This document shows positions 34,824-46,882 of a stretch of 64,000 nucleotides of DNA, piece after piece. The position numbers were made by a program, and so were the translations under genes. The stretch is taken from assembly GCA_024195585.1 (NCBI GenBank), contig SWBL01000176.1, forward strand, positions 39,255 through 103,254, written 5' to 3'. Under the pieces are notes generated by a model that saw only the letters and a program-made list of their open reading frames with translations, made no database searches and was not told where the DNA came from. Origin of the DNA: Aureobasidium sp. EXF-3400. Its lineage: Eukaryota > Ascomycota > Dothideomycetes > Dothideales > Saccotheciaceae. The first letter of the stretch is position 1. Each line of letters starts with the position of its first letter.

Positions 34824-36978
34824 GATGGAGGATATTAAAACTAGATCTCAGAGTTAAAGCTTGTGTAGAAATATAGAAGTAACACTGGCCGCAAGTGCCA
34901 CTAGTTACGGAATCAGAGAGAGGTAGGCGACCCTACTCATATATAGAGCACCTATACTTCCCATCCCCATATTTTCATGAGCTGAAAATGACTATTGCGT
35001 GGCATCGAGAGACATTATTGCCAAGGTAGTTGTTGAGTTTCTCTAGCATACTGGTCATCGTGTGTTCGAGTATGGAGCATACCTTCAACTCTAATCCAGT
35101 AGCAGCACATACAAAATGCTTCCCAACCCCTCGAGGAGAGCCAATCACAAGTCTGCCTGCAGCGGTGGATATGCGGCTCTACTGTGCTTTCTGGTGTGCT
35201 CAACACTCGCAGCGGTCATGATGCTATGATCTGCCCGTCACGTTGCTACTCGTATTCCCAATCGTCCTTTCTAGGCATAGAGCCTCAGAGCCTTTGATAC
35301 AAGACATCGAACGGTCGCCAGAATGAGTTGGAAAACATAATTAGACTTCTGAAATTCCAATGATACGCGAGGCCAGAGTCAGATCTCTCAGGGAGTCCTG
35401 AGTCAGCACTTCAATCGGTACTCGCTCCGGTGTGCGGCGAAGACGTACTAGCCTAACAACAGTTCACCAGTCCGAGGCAGATGTCTGGTTCGGGAGTTCA
35501 CTAGGAGCGTGGTCGTTGAATGAGAAGACCTTGATCAGTTTTTGACACCGAGACCACTTTGTGAACTGGTTCCTGGTGCCTGGTGTGATAGTGTTCCACC
35601 TGCCATGTACCCGCGTGCAGACTTTTGATAACGGCTCGTGTATCATGGAGTCGCTTGATAGACTCTAGCGCTCCGGTAATAATATGTCATTAAGCGAATC
35701 GAGCCGCGCAAATAGAGTTACTATGTGTGCCTCGTACTGAGTCGACAAGTTTTGTCGTTAGAACGCCTGGAAAGATAGATTTTGCTGGGCTTGGCATGTT
35801 TGTCAAAATCTGTCATGATCGCCAAGCTCGACAAACTTCCGAGTCATGAGCATCATGCTTGTTTCTACCATACCTAATGCTCGACTTCTCGACAGACTGT
35901 CGATATTCATCCATGCTTGGGTCTTTGATGAATTGTCGGGAATAAGTCAGCTAAGCTCTCACACGTTGTGAAAGTATATCGAAATGCCTCGTGTGGGCGC
36001 TTTCGAAGTCGTTGACTGAACGACAAAAGGCGTCTCGGAATACGCCCTCGGAAGATGGACCCTTGCTCAGGCATATTCCCTACCGAGGGGATTTCAACTA
36101 CCATCGATGCCAAAGCACACACTATTTCAATTACCTTTTGACCAACGTATCGTTTTTGCCTTTAAAGGTAGATTGACATGTTCTAAAAATGGGTGACATC
36201 ATGCTAGAACCAATCAGAAATCAGATTATCACCATACTGGAATCGTAGTTCAACATGGTAAAACTGTATTGTTACTACATCTTGCCATTATAAAAGTATG
36301 GTGGTAATTTTCCTCTATAAGAGGGCCAGTAGTATATTGTTCAAGAGAAGTCAGGCATACACAATGGCTGAAGATAATATCCTTCATGTTGGAGGTCGAT
36401 GGTTTTCCTCAACCGCGCACACGGACCAGTCCGGAAGTGCAGTCCTTTCGGTAAAGCTTACCATCCAAATTGCCCGTTATTTTCGCTGCCGACCTTTCCA
36501 CTGCAACCGTTATGTCTATACCGTCGCGGCCTCGAGGCAATTAGGACCGACTGCCTGACGAGACATTGTCTTCGGGAGTTGCACGCCGTTTACTCTTTTG
36601 CAAAGCAAATTTTGCTACGCACCTGTGTACTTGTACGCCTCTGTCTTAGACCCGGCAATCAGAGGCCGGACTCATACCTCTCCTACGACTACCATCATTG
36701 CCGTTTTGATGATCTGCATAAAACACCTATATCAACGCACCGCTCGAGCTGAGATGTGCCTTTCAGGCTACAAGCAAGAAAGAAAGCAAAAATTGTTATG
36801 ACGTGGGTTCATAACGACTGAACTGCCGATCTATGGTTATCACCAACTGCAGGCACTTAATATGTATCGACTCACGAGCCAGCTGAATTCATCTATACCC
36901 CTTCGCCTTTCACACTTTCGCAGAAACAAGGTTCCGGACTGCACCGCTTGTGGGACAGACTAATCTGCCATATAGGAA
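34824..36978. promoter_or_regulatory. Long divergent intergenic region between ags1 and the GH49 gene
   Basis: This 2.15-kb stretch separates the two glucan genes and should hold both promoters. Short open frames (for example at 36298-36752) have no recognisable similarity. I see no repeat, tRNA or transposon remnant. Confidence 0.5.
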
Positions 36979-38913
36979 ATGTGGAGCATCGTGATCTTTA
37001 TCGCTGGTATCGCAATCGCACGCGCTACATCCAATAGCAACAACACCGTCAACAATGATAAGCTTCACACGTGGTGGCATGATTCCGGTATCATGACTCG
37101 ATTGGTTCTTCAGCCAGCCTCTGTGCGCCAAAGCGACCTCTATTCTATCCAGGTTACCAATTCTGCGGATCAGACTTACTACGACTCTTTCGTTTATCAG
37201 ACCATCCCACGCAACGGCCAGGGCAACATCTTGATACCCAATGACCCATCCTCAACAACTACTGCGAGCGATGGTATCACTATCGAGGAAACCATTGGCA
37301 TGACAATGTCTTGGACTTCGTTTCTTTATTCAGCAGATGTTTGGCTAAAGGTGCACCGCCTTGATAACTCCAGCATTCAATCCGATAGCTTCGTTATCAG
37401 ACCCACCAACCTCGAATTCACCACTTCGATCTCGAACGGTGATTTGTTTATTCTGGTGCCTTACGACGGACAAGGCAAAAAGTTTTCGGTTGAGTTCAAT
37501 GACAACCTCTACGAGTTCCACGACGGTTGCAGCAGTCCTTCTTGCTCCTATGTTCAGAACACTACTTCGAGTGGGCCATACTATGTTGAGGATTACGACG
37601 ACTCGATGCCGTTGATGAGTGTGGAGCCTCTCGACTCCCTGTTCATCTTTGCCAGCCCATTTGAAGACGAGTCTCTTGTTCCTGACGAGACATTGGACAA
37701 CGTTTTGATTGTGGAAGAAGGTCGCATATCTGGACTCGATACTACTCAAGCCAACACTGTGATCTTCAAGCCAGGTGTTTACTATGCTACTGCCACGGAT
37801 TATCTCAACCTCAGCTCAACCGTTGATTGGCTCTACTTTGCACCAGGAGCCTACGTGAAAGGCGCCGTGGAATATCACACCAACTCTGCGCTTATCAAAG
37901 CTACAGGACATGGTAAGACACTAGAAAACATCGCACTACTCTACGCTAACAGACGACCAGGTGTACTTTCTGGTGAGCAGTATGTTTATCAAGCGGATCC
38001 GACAGATGGATTTCAAAATCACAATGTGAACGGTTCGCCTCTCCGGATGTGGAAGGGTACAGTGCCTTCTGGGCAGAAGACGACGTGGCTAGTCAACGGA
38101 CCAACACTCAACAGTCCTCCGTTCAACAGCATGGATTGGTACGGTGATATGGCGGCTCTGACTGTTTCGTGTACCGACTACAAACAAGTTGGCGGCTTTT
38201 TCGGTCAAACGGATGGCATGGAGGCATATCCCGGAAGTGTCTATCAAGATATCTTCTACCACACGTAAGCAACCTACACTGTTACTGCGTGATACTCTCG
38301 AATCACGGGCTGACCCTTCGATGCCAGTAATGATGATACGATCAAGGTCTATTATTCAGACGTCAGTATCAGCAACGTCCTAGTGCAAAAAGCCTCCACC
38401 GCACCCGTCATCCAGTTTGGCTGGGCATCTCGGAATCTCAGCAACATCCAAGTCGATAATGTCAACATCATTCACAGTCGTTGGAATAGCAATGGCTCGA
38501 ACCCAGGTCTTATTGGTTCCAACAACGTGTACGATCCATCTACCACGTCTACATCAGCGATGAACTCCAGTACCGCCGACACCTACTCCACAGCGCAAGA
38601 CATCACCTTTTCCAACATCCGAGCCGAAGGCATCTCTGGCCCATTGATGCGCATATACGCCTTGGAAAATTTCAGCAACATCACAATCTCGAATGTCTGG
38701 ATTGAAGAATTCGGATGCTGCAGTGGGTACGAAGAACTCGGTATTCCGGAGAGCTTCATGCCCGCCATGACCGATGTTAATGGTGAAAATGTCACGGTAA
38801 AAGGTTTCGTCATCAGCAACTTCATGGTTGGCGATGAGAAAGTCACTCTCGACACGGCAAGCACAGTCGGTCATCTTTACTGGGATGCTGCCTATGGTGT
38901 GACGATAGAATAA
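36979..38913 (+). CDS. Secreted GH49 glucanase (dextranase/isopullulanase family)
   Basis: Exons 36979-37912, 37961-38264 and 38328-38913 give 607 residues. The first intron is 48 nt and has no stop in frame; removing it restores the family sequence TGHGVLSGEQYVY. A signal peptide (about residues 1-16) is followed by the N-terminal beta-sandwich (KLHTWWHDSG, VRQSDLYSIQV, YQTIPRNGQG) and a right-handed beta-helix. The expected catalytic aspartates are present: D396 (QTDGMEAYPG) and D415/D416 (HTNDDTIKVY), spaced 19 residues as in Aspergillus isopullulanase (D353, D372/D373). It would hydrolyse alpha-glucans (dextran alpha-1,6 or pullulan alpha-1,4 bonds) outside the cell. Sequence alone does not tell dextranase from isopullulanase. 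Confidence 0.9.
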
Positions 38914-39230
38914 GGCTTTGCAAGTCTCGAGGCGACCGGTTTAGACGTAAAACGTAGAGGTCTCTTGTGCGTTGGCGTTTGACAATTGGATCTAGAAAAG
39001 CAAAGCAGTACGTATAATACAAGTAATCGATTTTCGCAGAAGCAAACACTTTTTTCCGACGGGAAGGCGCGGTATATATCGTCAACAGAAGGGCGTCAGA
39101 ATGCGGGGCGGAAAGCTTAAAAAAGGTACCGGTCTGGCGGGGGTTATTACAAGTCTTATTCAACCACCACTTTTTTTCTCCATCGTTGACTCTTTTTTTC
39201 CATCAGTCTTCAATCAGGAGAACATCTGGA
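38914..39230. promoter_or_regulatory. Promoter of the monocarboxylate-type transporter
   Basis: This 317-bp gap has a TATA-like run (GGTATATATCG, near 39070) and a T/C-rich stretch just before the ATG at 39231, a common fungal core promoter layout. Confidence 0.4.
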
Positions 39231-40670
39231 ATGGGTATTGACGAAAGAACTGGAGATATCGAGCTTTCGACTGTCGTTGAACGACCAGACGACAACCAAT
39301 CTCAGGACCTCGAGGAATCGAACGTTTTCGGGAGAGCCGAAGATGGAGAAGTCTTCTCTCTGCCTCCGGCTGATGGAGGAAAGGATGCATGGCTCTTCCT
39401 TGCTAGCTGTGTAGTGTTCGAGGCCATCTCTTGGGGTAAGTCATCCAGGGAGTCTCCTACCATCAGGCATATACGATCTTTACAGATTGGAGTGCTGACA
39501 TCACATCAAGGGTTCCCGTTCAGCTTTGGTGTCTTCCAATCATACTACGAGCAGAAATTCACAAACAATGAATCCAGCATCGCCGCGATTGGTACCACAG
39601 CAACTGGTCTGATGTATGTATCGGCTCCCTTTTGGTTCATCGTCTTGAAGATGAATCCACGATTCCGTCGACCAAGTGTCTTTGTCGGGTTTGTCGTAAT
39701 GATAGCATCACTAGTTGGTGCTTCTTTCGCAAAGTCGGTCAGCCAGCTTATTGCAACCCAAGGTGTCTTGTATGCCATTGGCGCATCTATGCACTACTAT
39801 CCTTTGTTTATCTATTTGGATGAGTGGTTTGTGCTCAGGCGTAACTTTGCTTTTGGGTGTATATGTGCTGCTTGCGGTGCTGGAGGTGTCATTATCCCAT
39901 TTGCTCTGGACTGGGTCTTACGGACTTATGGTTTTCGCACCGCGTTAAGGACATGGGCTGTCGTTGCCGTAGTGCTCACCACACCAGCGATTTACTTCAT
40001 GAAGCCACGATTGCCCGTACGCCATCACACCAACGTCGGACCCCAACGAGTCGAAATCGGATACCTCAAGAGCAGAACCTTCTGGGTCTTACAATGCGCC
40101 AGCATCATCCAAGGATTGGGTTTCTTCTTGCCGAGTGTGTACTTGTCGTCGTTTGCACAAGCAGTCGGCTTCACAGCTGTAGACGGCACATTGGCAATTG
40201 CTCTCATCAACGGCGCGCAAATCGTCGGAGCAATGTTTATAGGCTACCTCGGCGATCGCTGCCACGTCACAACAGGCATTTTAGTTTGCAGCATCGGTAG
40301 TGTGGTCGCCGTCTTCGTCTTCTGGACTTTCGCAACAATCAAACCAATGTTGTTCGTTTTTGCCCTGCTGTATGGCGTGTATGCAGGAGGCTACTCAACC
40401 ACATGGTCCGGCGTGGCAAAAACAGTGCGCGAGAATGGCTATCCGGGTGCCGATACTGGTATGATCATCTCACTGCTCAGCTGCGGTAAGGGAATTGGCG
40501 CAGTGGTCTCAGGACCAATGAGTGAGGCCATATTTGCGGCAGACAGTTTCCGTGCTAATGCGCCGTATGCGTTTGGATCTGGATATGGTTCGCTGCTCGT
40601 GATGACGGGCGTGACTGCTTTTGTCGGCGGGTCTGCTTGGTATGCGAAGCAGTTCAAATTGATCCACTGA
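39231..40670 (+). CDS. MFS transporter of the monocarboxylate (MCH/MCT) family
   Basis: Exons 39231-39435 and 39511-40670 give 454 residues. The 75-nt intron (GTAAGT...TCAAG) is free of stops in frame and would be missed by a simple open-frame call; removing it restores EAISWGFPFSFGVFQSYYEQ, the typical MCT first helix. About 12 membrane spans follow a 60-residue acidic cytoplasmic N-terminus. Family knowledge predicts proton-coupled movement of monocarboxylates or related small organic acids, but fungal members are rarely characterised. It lies 317 bp downstream of GH49 on the same strand and is convergent with a siderophore-type MFS. Confidence 0.82.
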   Translation: MGIDERTGDIELSTVVERPDDNQSQDLEESNVFGRAEDGEVFSLPPADGGKDAWLFLASCVVFEAISWGKSSRESPTIRHIRSLQIGVLTSHQGFPFSFGVFQSYYEQKFTNNESSIAAIGTTATGLMYVSAPFWFIVLKMNPRFRRPSVFVGFVVMIASLVGASFAKSVSQLIATQGVLYAIGASMHYYPLFIYLDEWFVLRRNFAFGCICAACGAGGVIIPFALDWVLRTYGFRTALRTWAVVAVVLTTPAIYFMKPRLPVRHHTNVGPQRVEIGYLKSRTFWVLQCASIIQGLGFFLPSVYLSSFAQAVGFTAVDGTLAIALINGAQIVGAMFIGYLGDRCHVTTGILVCSIGSVVAVFVFWTFATIKPMLFVFALLYGVYAGGYSTTWSGVAKTVRENGYPGADTGMIISLLSCGKGIGAVVSGPMSEAIFAADSFRANAPYAFGSGYGSLLVMTGVTAFVGGSAWYAKQFKLIH

Positions 40671-40917
40671 AAAGCTGCATTGCCCTGGGAGAACATCAAC
40701 GTTCTAGATTGCACTTGGGAGTGCTGTAATGGAGTTTGGATGAAATGGAAAAACAACTTTTGTGATTTGATCTATGTCATGACTTTATACAGATAATGAG
40801 CAACGAGCAACGAGCTGTATCTAGACGCTTTGGGTTTTCGTGATATGCGTGACACTATCGATCTCTTCCAAGGAGTTCGACTGTGCTTTGATGTATGCGG
40901 ATGCGTTGTGTATTATT

Positions 40918-42906
40918 CTAGACAACAACACCTTTGATTTGCTTCTTGTTGCCGAGGTTGATATCGCGCCAGATCCAGACAGCGATGAAGGTGAGCGAAG
41001 TGATGGAAGTAGCTGCAATGCACATGTCCCTTTGCGCAATACCAAAAGCAGTGGCAATTGCGTCTCTAGTTGGGGTTCCAGGAGGGTAGTCCAGGGCCTT
41101 GAGGTAGTTTGAGTAGACAGATGTTGCGATGTCGGCAGGTAGACGCTTGTTCAGCTCTACAGGATAGACGTTTGTCCAGATGCCACCGGCAATGGAGTCA
41201 CCGATTGCACCACCAACCGAAGAGGCCAGGTAAAGGAGAGCGAGAGTAGTTGCAAAGTCTGCATGTGTACCGGCAGCAAGGGCTGCGACTTGGTGACAAG
41301 GTACCAGAGTGCCTCCGGCGTATGCGACAAAAATCTGCGCACATACGACGTATCTGGGAGCTACGCCTGGTTGTCTGAAGTAAATCATCAAACCAGTACC
41401 CATCATGTAGAGCGGTACGGAAACGAGTGCGATCCACTTGTAGCGCTTGGTCCATTTGACGAGAAGACTAAGACTTGTTAGTGTGGTTGTTATGTGCGCG
41501 AGGAAGGATGTTCTTACCCTGTGATCACACCGAAGAAGCAAGAGCCGACGGTATAGATTTCACCCATGTAGGTAGCATCGGTAGTGTCGAGGCCAAGAAC
41601 CACCTATTACTCGTTTTTAGCACTGGTGCCTTGCCTGTCGACTTCATCCTGCTTACCTGGTTGAACGTGTAGTAGTAAAGATTCCAGCAGTAGAAGGCTG
41701 CGTAGAGACTGCAGATACAGAGAACCGCGCCAAAAACGGTACGGTCCTTGAGTCTTTCCCATGGTAGGAAAGGCTTGCTGGCACCGAAGCGCTCCCATAC
41801 AGGGAACAGACAGAGGATCACAAAGCCAATAACCAGCATGCAGATGATGCTAGCACTCTTCCATTGTCCAGCAACCGAAGTTGCGAGGGAGAAGGGTAGC
41901 AGGAACAGGACAAACCCTGCAACGAGCAAGAAGACACCAACCACGTCGAATTCAACCCAGTAATGTACAATCGTTCCGTAAAAGCCAAGAGAAGGTGATT
42001 CGGTCTTTTTGTACAAGCCCATCTTTTCGGCCTTGCGTTGGTAGTAGAGGAAGATACCGCAAAGAGGAAGGCAAGCCACAGGAGTGACAATGGCAAATGT
42101 TCCATATCCCCATCTCCAGCCAGCTCCGTTGACGAAGCTGGAGACAGCATAGGGAGTGGTGAAAGCGGTACAGATAAAAGGCGTCTGAGAAATGGCCAGC
42201 ATGAGGACTCGGTGCTTCAGCCTAGTGGTGTCGGCGATGAAGACGGTCAAGACATAGTACATGCCATCGTAACCAATGTAGTAGATGACCGAGGCAGCGG
42301 CATATGTTTGGACGTTATTCGAGGCGGCGAAAATGATCAGTCCGATGATGGTGATACACATCATGACGAAGAAACCTTCGGCACGTCCCCAGATGTCAAT
42401 GACTTTGGCGGTTGGCAAGCGCAATACACCACCGATGATTGAACTCATGACAGAGCTGACTGATAGAAGCTGCGACGTGCTGAAACTAGCATTGGCGTAA
42501 TTGCCTAGGTAGCCAGTGATGGTTGACATGAGAGCAATCTCGAAGTACACAACATAAATCCTGCCACACGTCAATGGGCTGTGATCGCAATGTAGGAGAG
42601 TGCTGCGTACCAGATATAAGTCAACCATAGTGCTTTCTTGTTCCAGGCAAGAGTGACACCTTCAGCTTTCTTGACTCCAGTTTGGTAGTCATCGTCGACT
42701 TGCTCGCCATCATATGCAGCGCCAGGTACAGACGTGGGAGTCTTGTCTGGGCCATAATTTTCCTGATAGTGTAGAGGATGATCACTCGGACTGCTCGACG
42801 AGGTCAGACCGTTTTCCTCCTTGACGACGTCATCGGGTTCTTCATCAGCTTGCGAGTGGTAGAAAGGGTTGATGTATGGTCTATCTAGCGCTTTCAAGAA
42901 ACCCAT
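40918..42906 (-). CDS. Second siderophore-iron transporter, MirB-type MFS paralog
   Basis: Exons 42906-42611, 42560-41657, 41603-41518 and 41467-40918 (introns of 50, 53 and 50 nt) give 611 residues. It has an acidic N-terminal tail of about 85 residues and about 14 membrane spans. Shared motifs with the transporter at 13459-15336 include KKAEGVTLAWNKKALWLTYI, YANASFSTSQLLSVSSVMSS, IDIWGRAEGF and RYKWIALVSVPLYMMGTGLM. It lies 22 kb outside the siderophore cluster, but its upstream region has TTATCAGAT (reverse ATCTGATAA) at 43418-43426, consistent with iron repression. Which siderophore it carries (own or xenosiderophore) cannot be told. Confidence 0.87.
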
Positions 42907-44522
42907 GATGGCGAAAGGACCTAGTGAAGGTCGAACATGGAAGTTTAAAAAACGTGTGTAGGGAGATGAAAGATTGATAAGATGGGGCGCGCGAAGATTT
43001 ATCTACCATCAGTGATGATACGTCTGCCGAGATCGCATGAATTTCAGGGCTCAATGTGAAGATCCTTTTTGTGGGTTCCGAACGGGCGAGAAATACAAAA
43101 AAATCCCGGCGCGCAGTGGATGTGAAAGGGCGGTGGGGATCGACAACAAGGTCCATTGGTTTCTCGGTGGGTCAACAAGTGTTTCGAAACTTTCGCTCTG
43201 CGCCTTGTTTACAGCTTAGTCGAGCATGGAAGGCTTGACTCTGCGTGGTTTCCTCTTAGCAGACCTGAGGCATCCTTGAACAACGACTACTGAAGACTAT
43301 TACTACGGACATGGAAAGTCTGCCATCTCTTCCATGATTCGAGAGGCCTGACATCAACAAGTGACATTTCTACTCCGAGGTGAGCTCAAAGTCGGCTGTT
43401 CGGCTGCGCTAAGGATCTTATCAGATTTATTGCCACAAGCCACCAAAAAAAGCACTGACGCGAAGACGTCGACACAGGCAAGCCTGCTCAAGCAACAACG
43501 GGGTGCGCTTGGCCGGACACGAATATGAAGATTCATAATAACAATGTTGTGATAGAGAAAACACTTTCAGAAGTATAGGTGTTTAAGGTGAGGAATGCTA
43601 GATTATCTTCTTATTCCTTTCTACGCATTGTGCAAGACGATGGTCTCAACGCTCTCGTGATGACGCGCAGCCATCAACGTCATACACAAAATACGGACAA
43701 GCAGCCTCGATGGTCAAAAATCATGGTAGTGATGCTGTTCCCACGACCCTGTCGACTAAAGAAAGCGACAACACCACGTCTTAGCGGTCTTATGATGCTT
43801 GTATTTTGGTATGTGAGATTGCTTGAGGTCTGTTACCAGAGACCTGTATCGTAATTTGGCGTTTTGAATGAAATTTAAACCGATTCGAGCCCTCGTAGCA
43901 CTTTCCTGTCGAACTGCCCCAAATCGCACGCAACAAGCTTGTCTCCTCACAGCAACCTTGAACACCATCACCAAAATCAAGGCACGACAAGTGTGTGCGT
44001 ACCATAGCGAACAACACGGCCACATGACTCCTTGGACATCGTGTCCAACTGATCATTCGGTACGAATACAGAAAATTTCGATGCGTTGACTAGGAAAACA
44101 TCTAACCTCGGCAAAGTCTGGGATGGGAGCTTACCACTCTGACGCGAGAGCATCTTCTACTTTGTCACGACGCGACATAGCATCGACAACGCACCCAGAT
44201 CGAAAGAAGGCTTTGGACTCCAAACGGAATACGTAGAACCATGTGTAGCGATTCATGCGCGTCGATCGCCTGACGATATAAACCGCTGGTTGGATGCATC
44301 CATGCGATGCATCGTCTCCCACGCCGGAGAGCCGCGCGCCGAGGCAGCACCTGCTACTCGATATCTCCAGACACACACAGAAAGCGCTGTGATTTGCCAC
44401 TGCGAAACCTAACGAGCCGATGTTGTGAGCAACACGGTCGAGCACGAGATCAGAAGAGCTGGGGAGACACCTGTTCTCATGCAGACATTACAAGATGGAA
44501 ATCACGCAGCTACCGCCCTCCT
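42907..44522. promoter_or_regulatory. Upstream region of the second MirB-type transporter with an SreA-like site
   Basis: A SreA-type site, TTATCAGAT, lies at 43418-43426, about 510 bp before the transporter start. The remainder to 44522 (the stop of the NCS1 permease) holds only short open frames with no recognisable domain. Confidence 0.5.
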
Positions 44523-46385
44523 TCAAACTACACTATCCTTCCCTTCGACAATGTATTTCTGAGTAGAGACGTTGTCGGCATCTTCTCCCTCCAGCACGCC
44601 AGTGATCGTACCAACGTTCTCGTGGTCGAAGAAACCCTCGTTCGCCGCGAGCTCTTCGAACATGAGCGCCTTCTCCGTACCCCGCGGTAGGACCTGGACT
44701 GGCCAGATCAAGCAAAGAGTGTAATACACGAGGCCGCCCATACAGAAAGATAGGATGAAGCCTAGCTTGTACATGTTCTTGGATGCCTGATTCACCGAGT
44801 CTGGGTCCAACGATCCTGCTATACCGTGGATGACGAACGCCACACCTGCGACCCAAGCAGCGAGCATACGCAAGTTCCATCCTTTGTAGTATTTGTAGGG
44901 GCTTTCCGGTGAACACACATACAAAGAGGGTACATGGATGTTGCCTCTCCTCACGACCCAATAGTCGACTATCATACACGCACAGATCGGCATGAGGAAC
45001 ACGGTATAAGAGCCTAGGAATGTGAGAAACGATGTCGCAGAGGCGATGATCTTCCAGGGGACGAGAAGAGGAGCCAGTACAGCGCAGATGACCTGTCCTC
45101 GGACAATTGTCAACCAGCGCGGCCAGATACCCGTCAAGTCGGCACCGACCGGAAGCGAGTTGCTTCCAGCGTTGGTGACCAGCACGGCCAAAATCATTCC
45201 AAAGCTCGCGAACACCATCCCCGCCCGTGCAGCTGGAGTCCAATATTGATCGAGAATGGCGCCATCTGTCAGACACGATTAGCACGGCTTTATCAAGTGG
45301 CATCAAAGAAAAAGCTTACAGAGGTCCCATACGTTCCAAAACGACTTGCCTAGCACGCCGGTTGCTGCAGCTGTGGTAGCTGTGCTGATAAACATGACCA
45401 GGACCTTTGATATCAAGATACCAATACCTTGACTCCAAGTCACATCGCGATATGAGTGGCCATATCGAGCAATATCCGGCTGGTTGATCAAAACAGGCGC
45501 AAGAGCACCCATCACAGAATTGATGGCAGAGATCATAGGCCAAATGAGGTCATGACCAGACAGGTGGGTCTGTTTTGTAGTGTACTGGAAGTCGCCAATC
45601 TTGCCTCCATTCGCACTGATAGCCCAGCCAAGTACACCGAGCAGAGAGATCGTTGTATATACTGCTTTGACGACGAATAAGTGTCGGAGGACTCTGGGAT
45701 GAACGAACATGACAGGCATTTGGATCTGACCCGGTCAGTATGTGGTCATGTGCAACGAAGATGAGACGCTCACCATCCAGAAAATGAAGAAGCTGAGGAG
45801 ATCTCGAGAAGTGATACCAGCGCTCTCTGGCAAATGATTTGGGATGTTGTGATATCCGTTGCCGAAGATACCACGCATGAAGACCGATGTGATGCGCCCG
45901 CCATAGTACGTCTGCGTGGCGAAATAGATGATTGCGACCACGGCTCTGACGAGGATGTACAACGAAGAGCCTCTGACACCGGCTGCTACACGGACATATA
46001 CTGGAAAGCCGAGGAAGTAGTTGATGGCACCTCTTGAATTGAGCACAACCAGGATGGTCAGTATTGCAGAGCCAATAACCGCGGCAATCATGCCGTGCCA
46101 CCAAAGGAGACCAATGGATACAAGCGAGGCTCCAAGATTGTAGCTACTTGGACTGAATGTCATCGTCAAGTAGTAGGCAAAGTAGTGTTGCCATCGCCAC
46201 TTTCTGTCCTCTGCAGAGACTCAGTACTGAGACTGGCAAAGGGTATCGAGTATCTTACCTGGAGGACTTGGAAGCAGATCTTTGTTGTACCGGATAGGAC
46301 CATCGCTATCCGTGGTCCGCAAAAACTTCTTGAGTGATTTAGGAGAACGACTAGCAGCTTTCATCTGCTGCACAAATTGTGACAT
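44523..46385 (-). CDS. NCS1-family nucleobase/allantoin permease
   Basis: Exons 46385-46259, 46210-45774, 45725-45320 and 45265-44523 (introns 48, 48, 54 nt) give 570 residues with about 12 membrane spans. Family signatures are NKDLLPSPPEDRKWRWQHY at the N-terminus, SPSSYNLGASL in helix 1, FLGFPVYVRVAAGVRGS, DIARYGHS in the loop after helix 6-7, and GADLTGIWPRWLTIVRGQ. These are typical of fungal Fur-type uracil/allantoin/uric-acid/hydantoin proton symporters. Exact substrate cannot be read from sequence. It is divergent from a DHA2 transporter, and their shared promoter has paired GATAA sites and a TCGGAGATCCGA palindrome. Confidence 0.88.
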
Positions 46386-46882
46386 GGTTGCGAGTAAGTG
46401 ATTTCTTCGACGTGGAAGCTGAGGCGCCCACTGAGAACATATATGCGAACGCAACACATGCAAGATAGTCTATAGTGGTATGCATGCGACATATTCAGCT
46501 CCGAACCGCTGCCAAATTGGTAATGGCAGGCACGAGCATGGGTTGTAGGAGACAAGATACGCAGGAGATAAGCTGATAAAGGCAGGAGCCCCGCCTCTTC
46601 GGAGATCCGACGTCGACTTTACCAAGCGCCAATTGGCAACGGCTGTCCCACCACCACCTGCCTTCATACGACGAACCAATGATAAGGAGCTTCGACTGTG
46701 TCGAAACCTGTCACCTATCTCTACCTCAAAGATCGCATCTCATCATAGCACTGTCGGCTCTCCGAAGCCAAGCAGCTGTGACTAGTTGCATCTATCAAAT
46801 CTTCGGCCAACATGGCAAACGCTTCCAGTGTTCAAAGATACAGCCTTGACATGCTCATCCGCTCACCATTTGTTCAACTCCA
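46386..46882. promoter_or_regulatory. Divergent promoter with paired GATAA sites and palindrome TCGGAGATCCGA
   Basis: AGATAA (46566-46571) and TGATAA (46574-46579) sit 2 bp apart, and the 12-bp palindrome TCGGAGATCCGA lies at 46599-46610. A CGG-N4-CCG inverted repeat is a usual Zn2Cys6 target shape, and paired GATAA is the usual AreA/NIT2 nitrogen-factor arrangement. The same combination recurs at 50822-50894. Confidence 0.55.

Noticed and set aside
36298..36752. Overlapping open frames in the ags1-GH49 spacer
   Set aside because: Several frames are open together with no recognisable motif; no evidence of a gene or a clear pseudogene.
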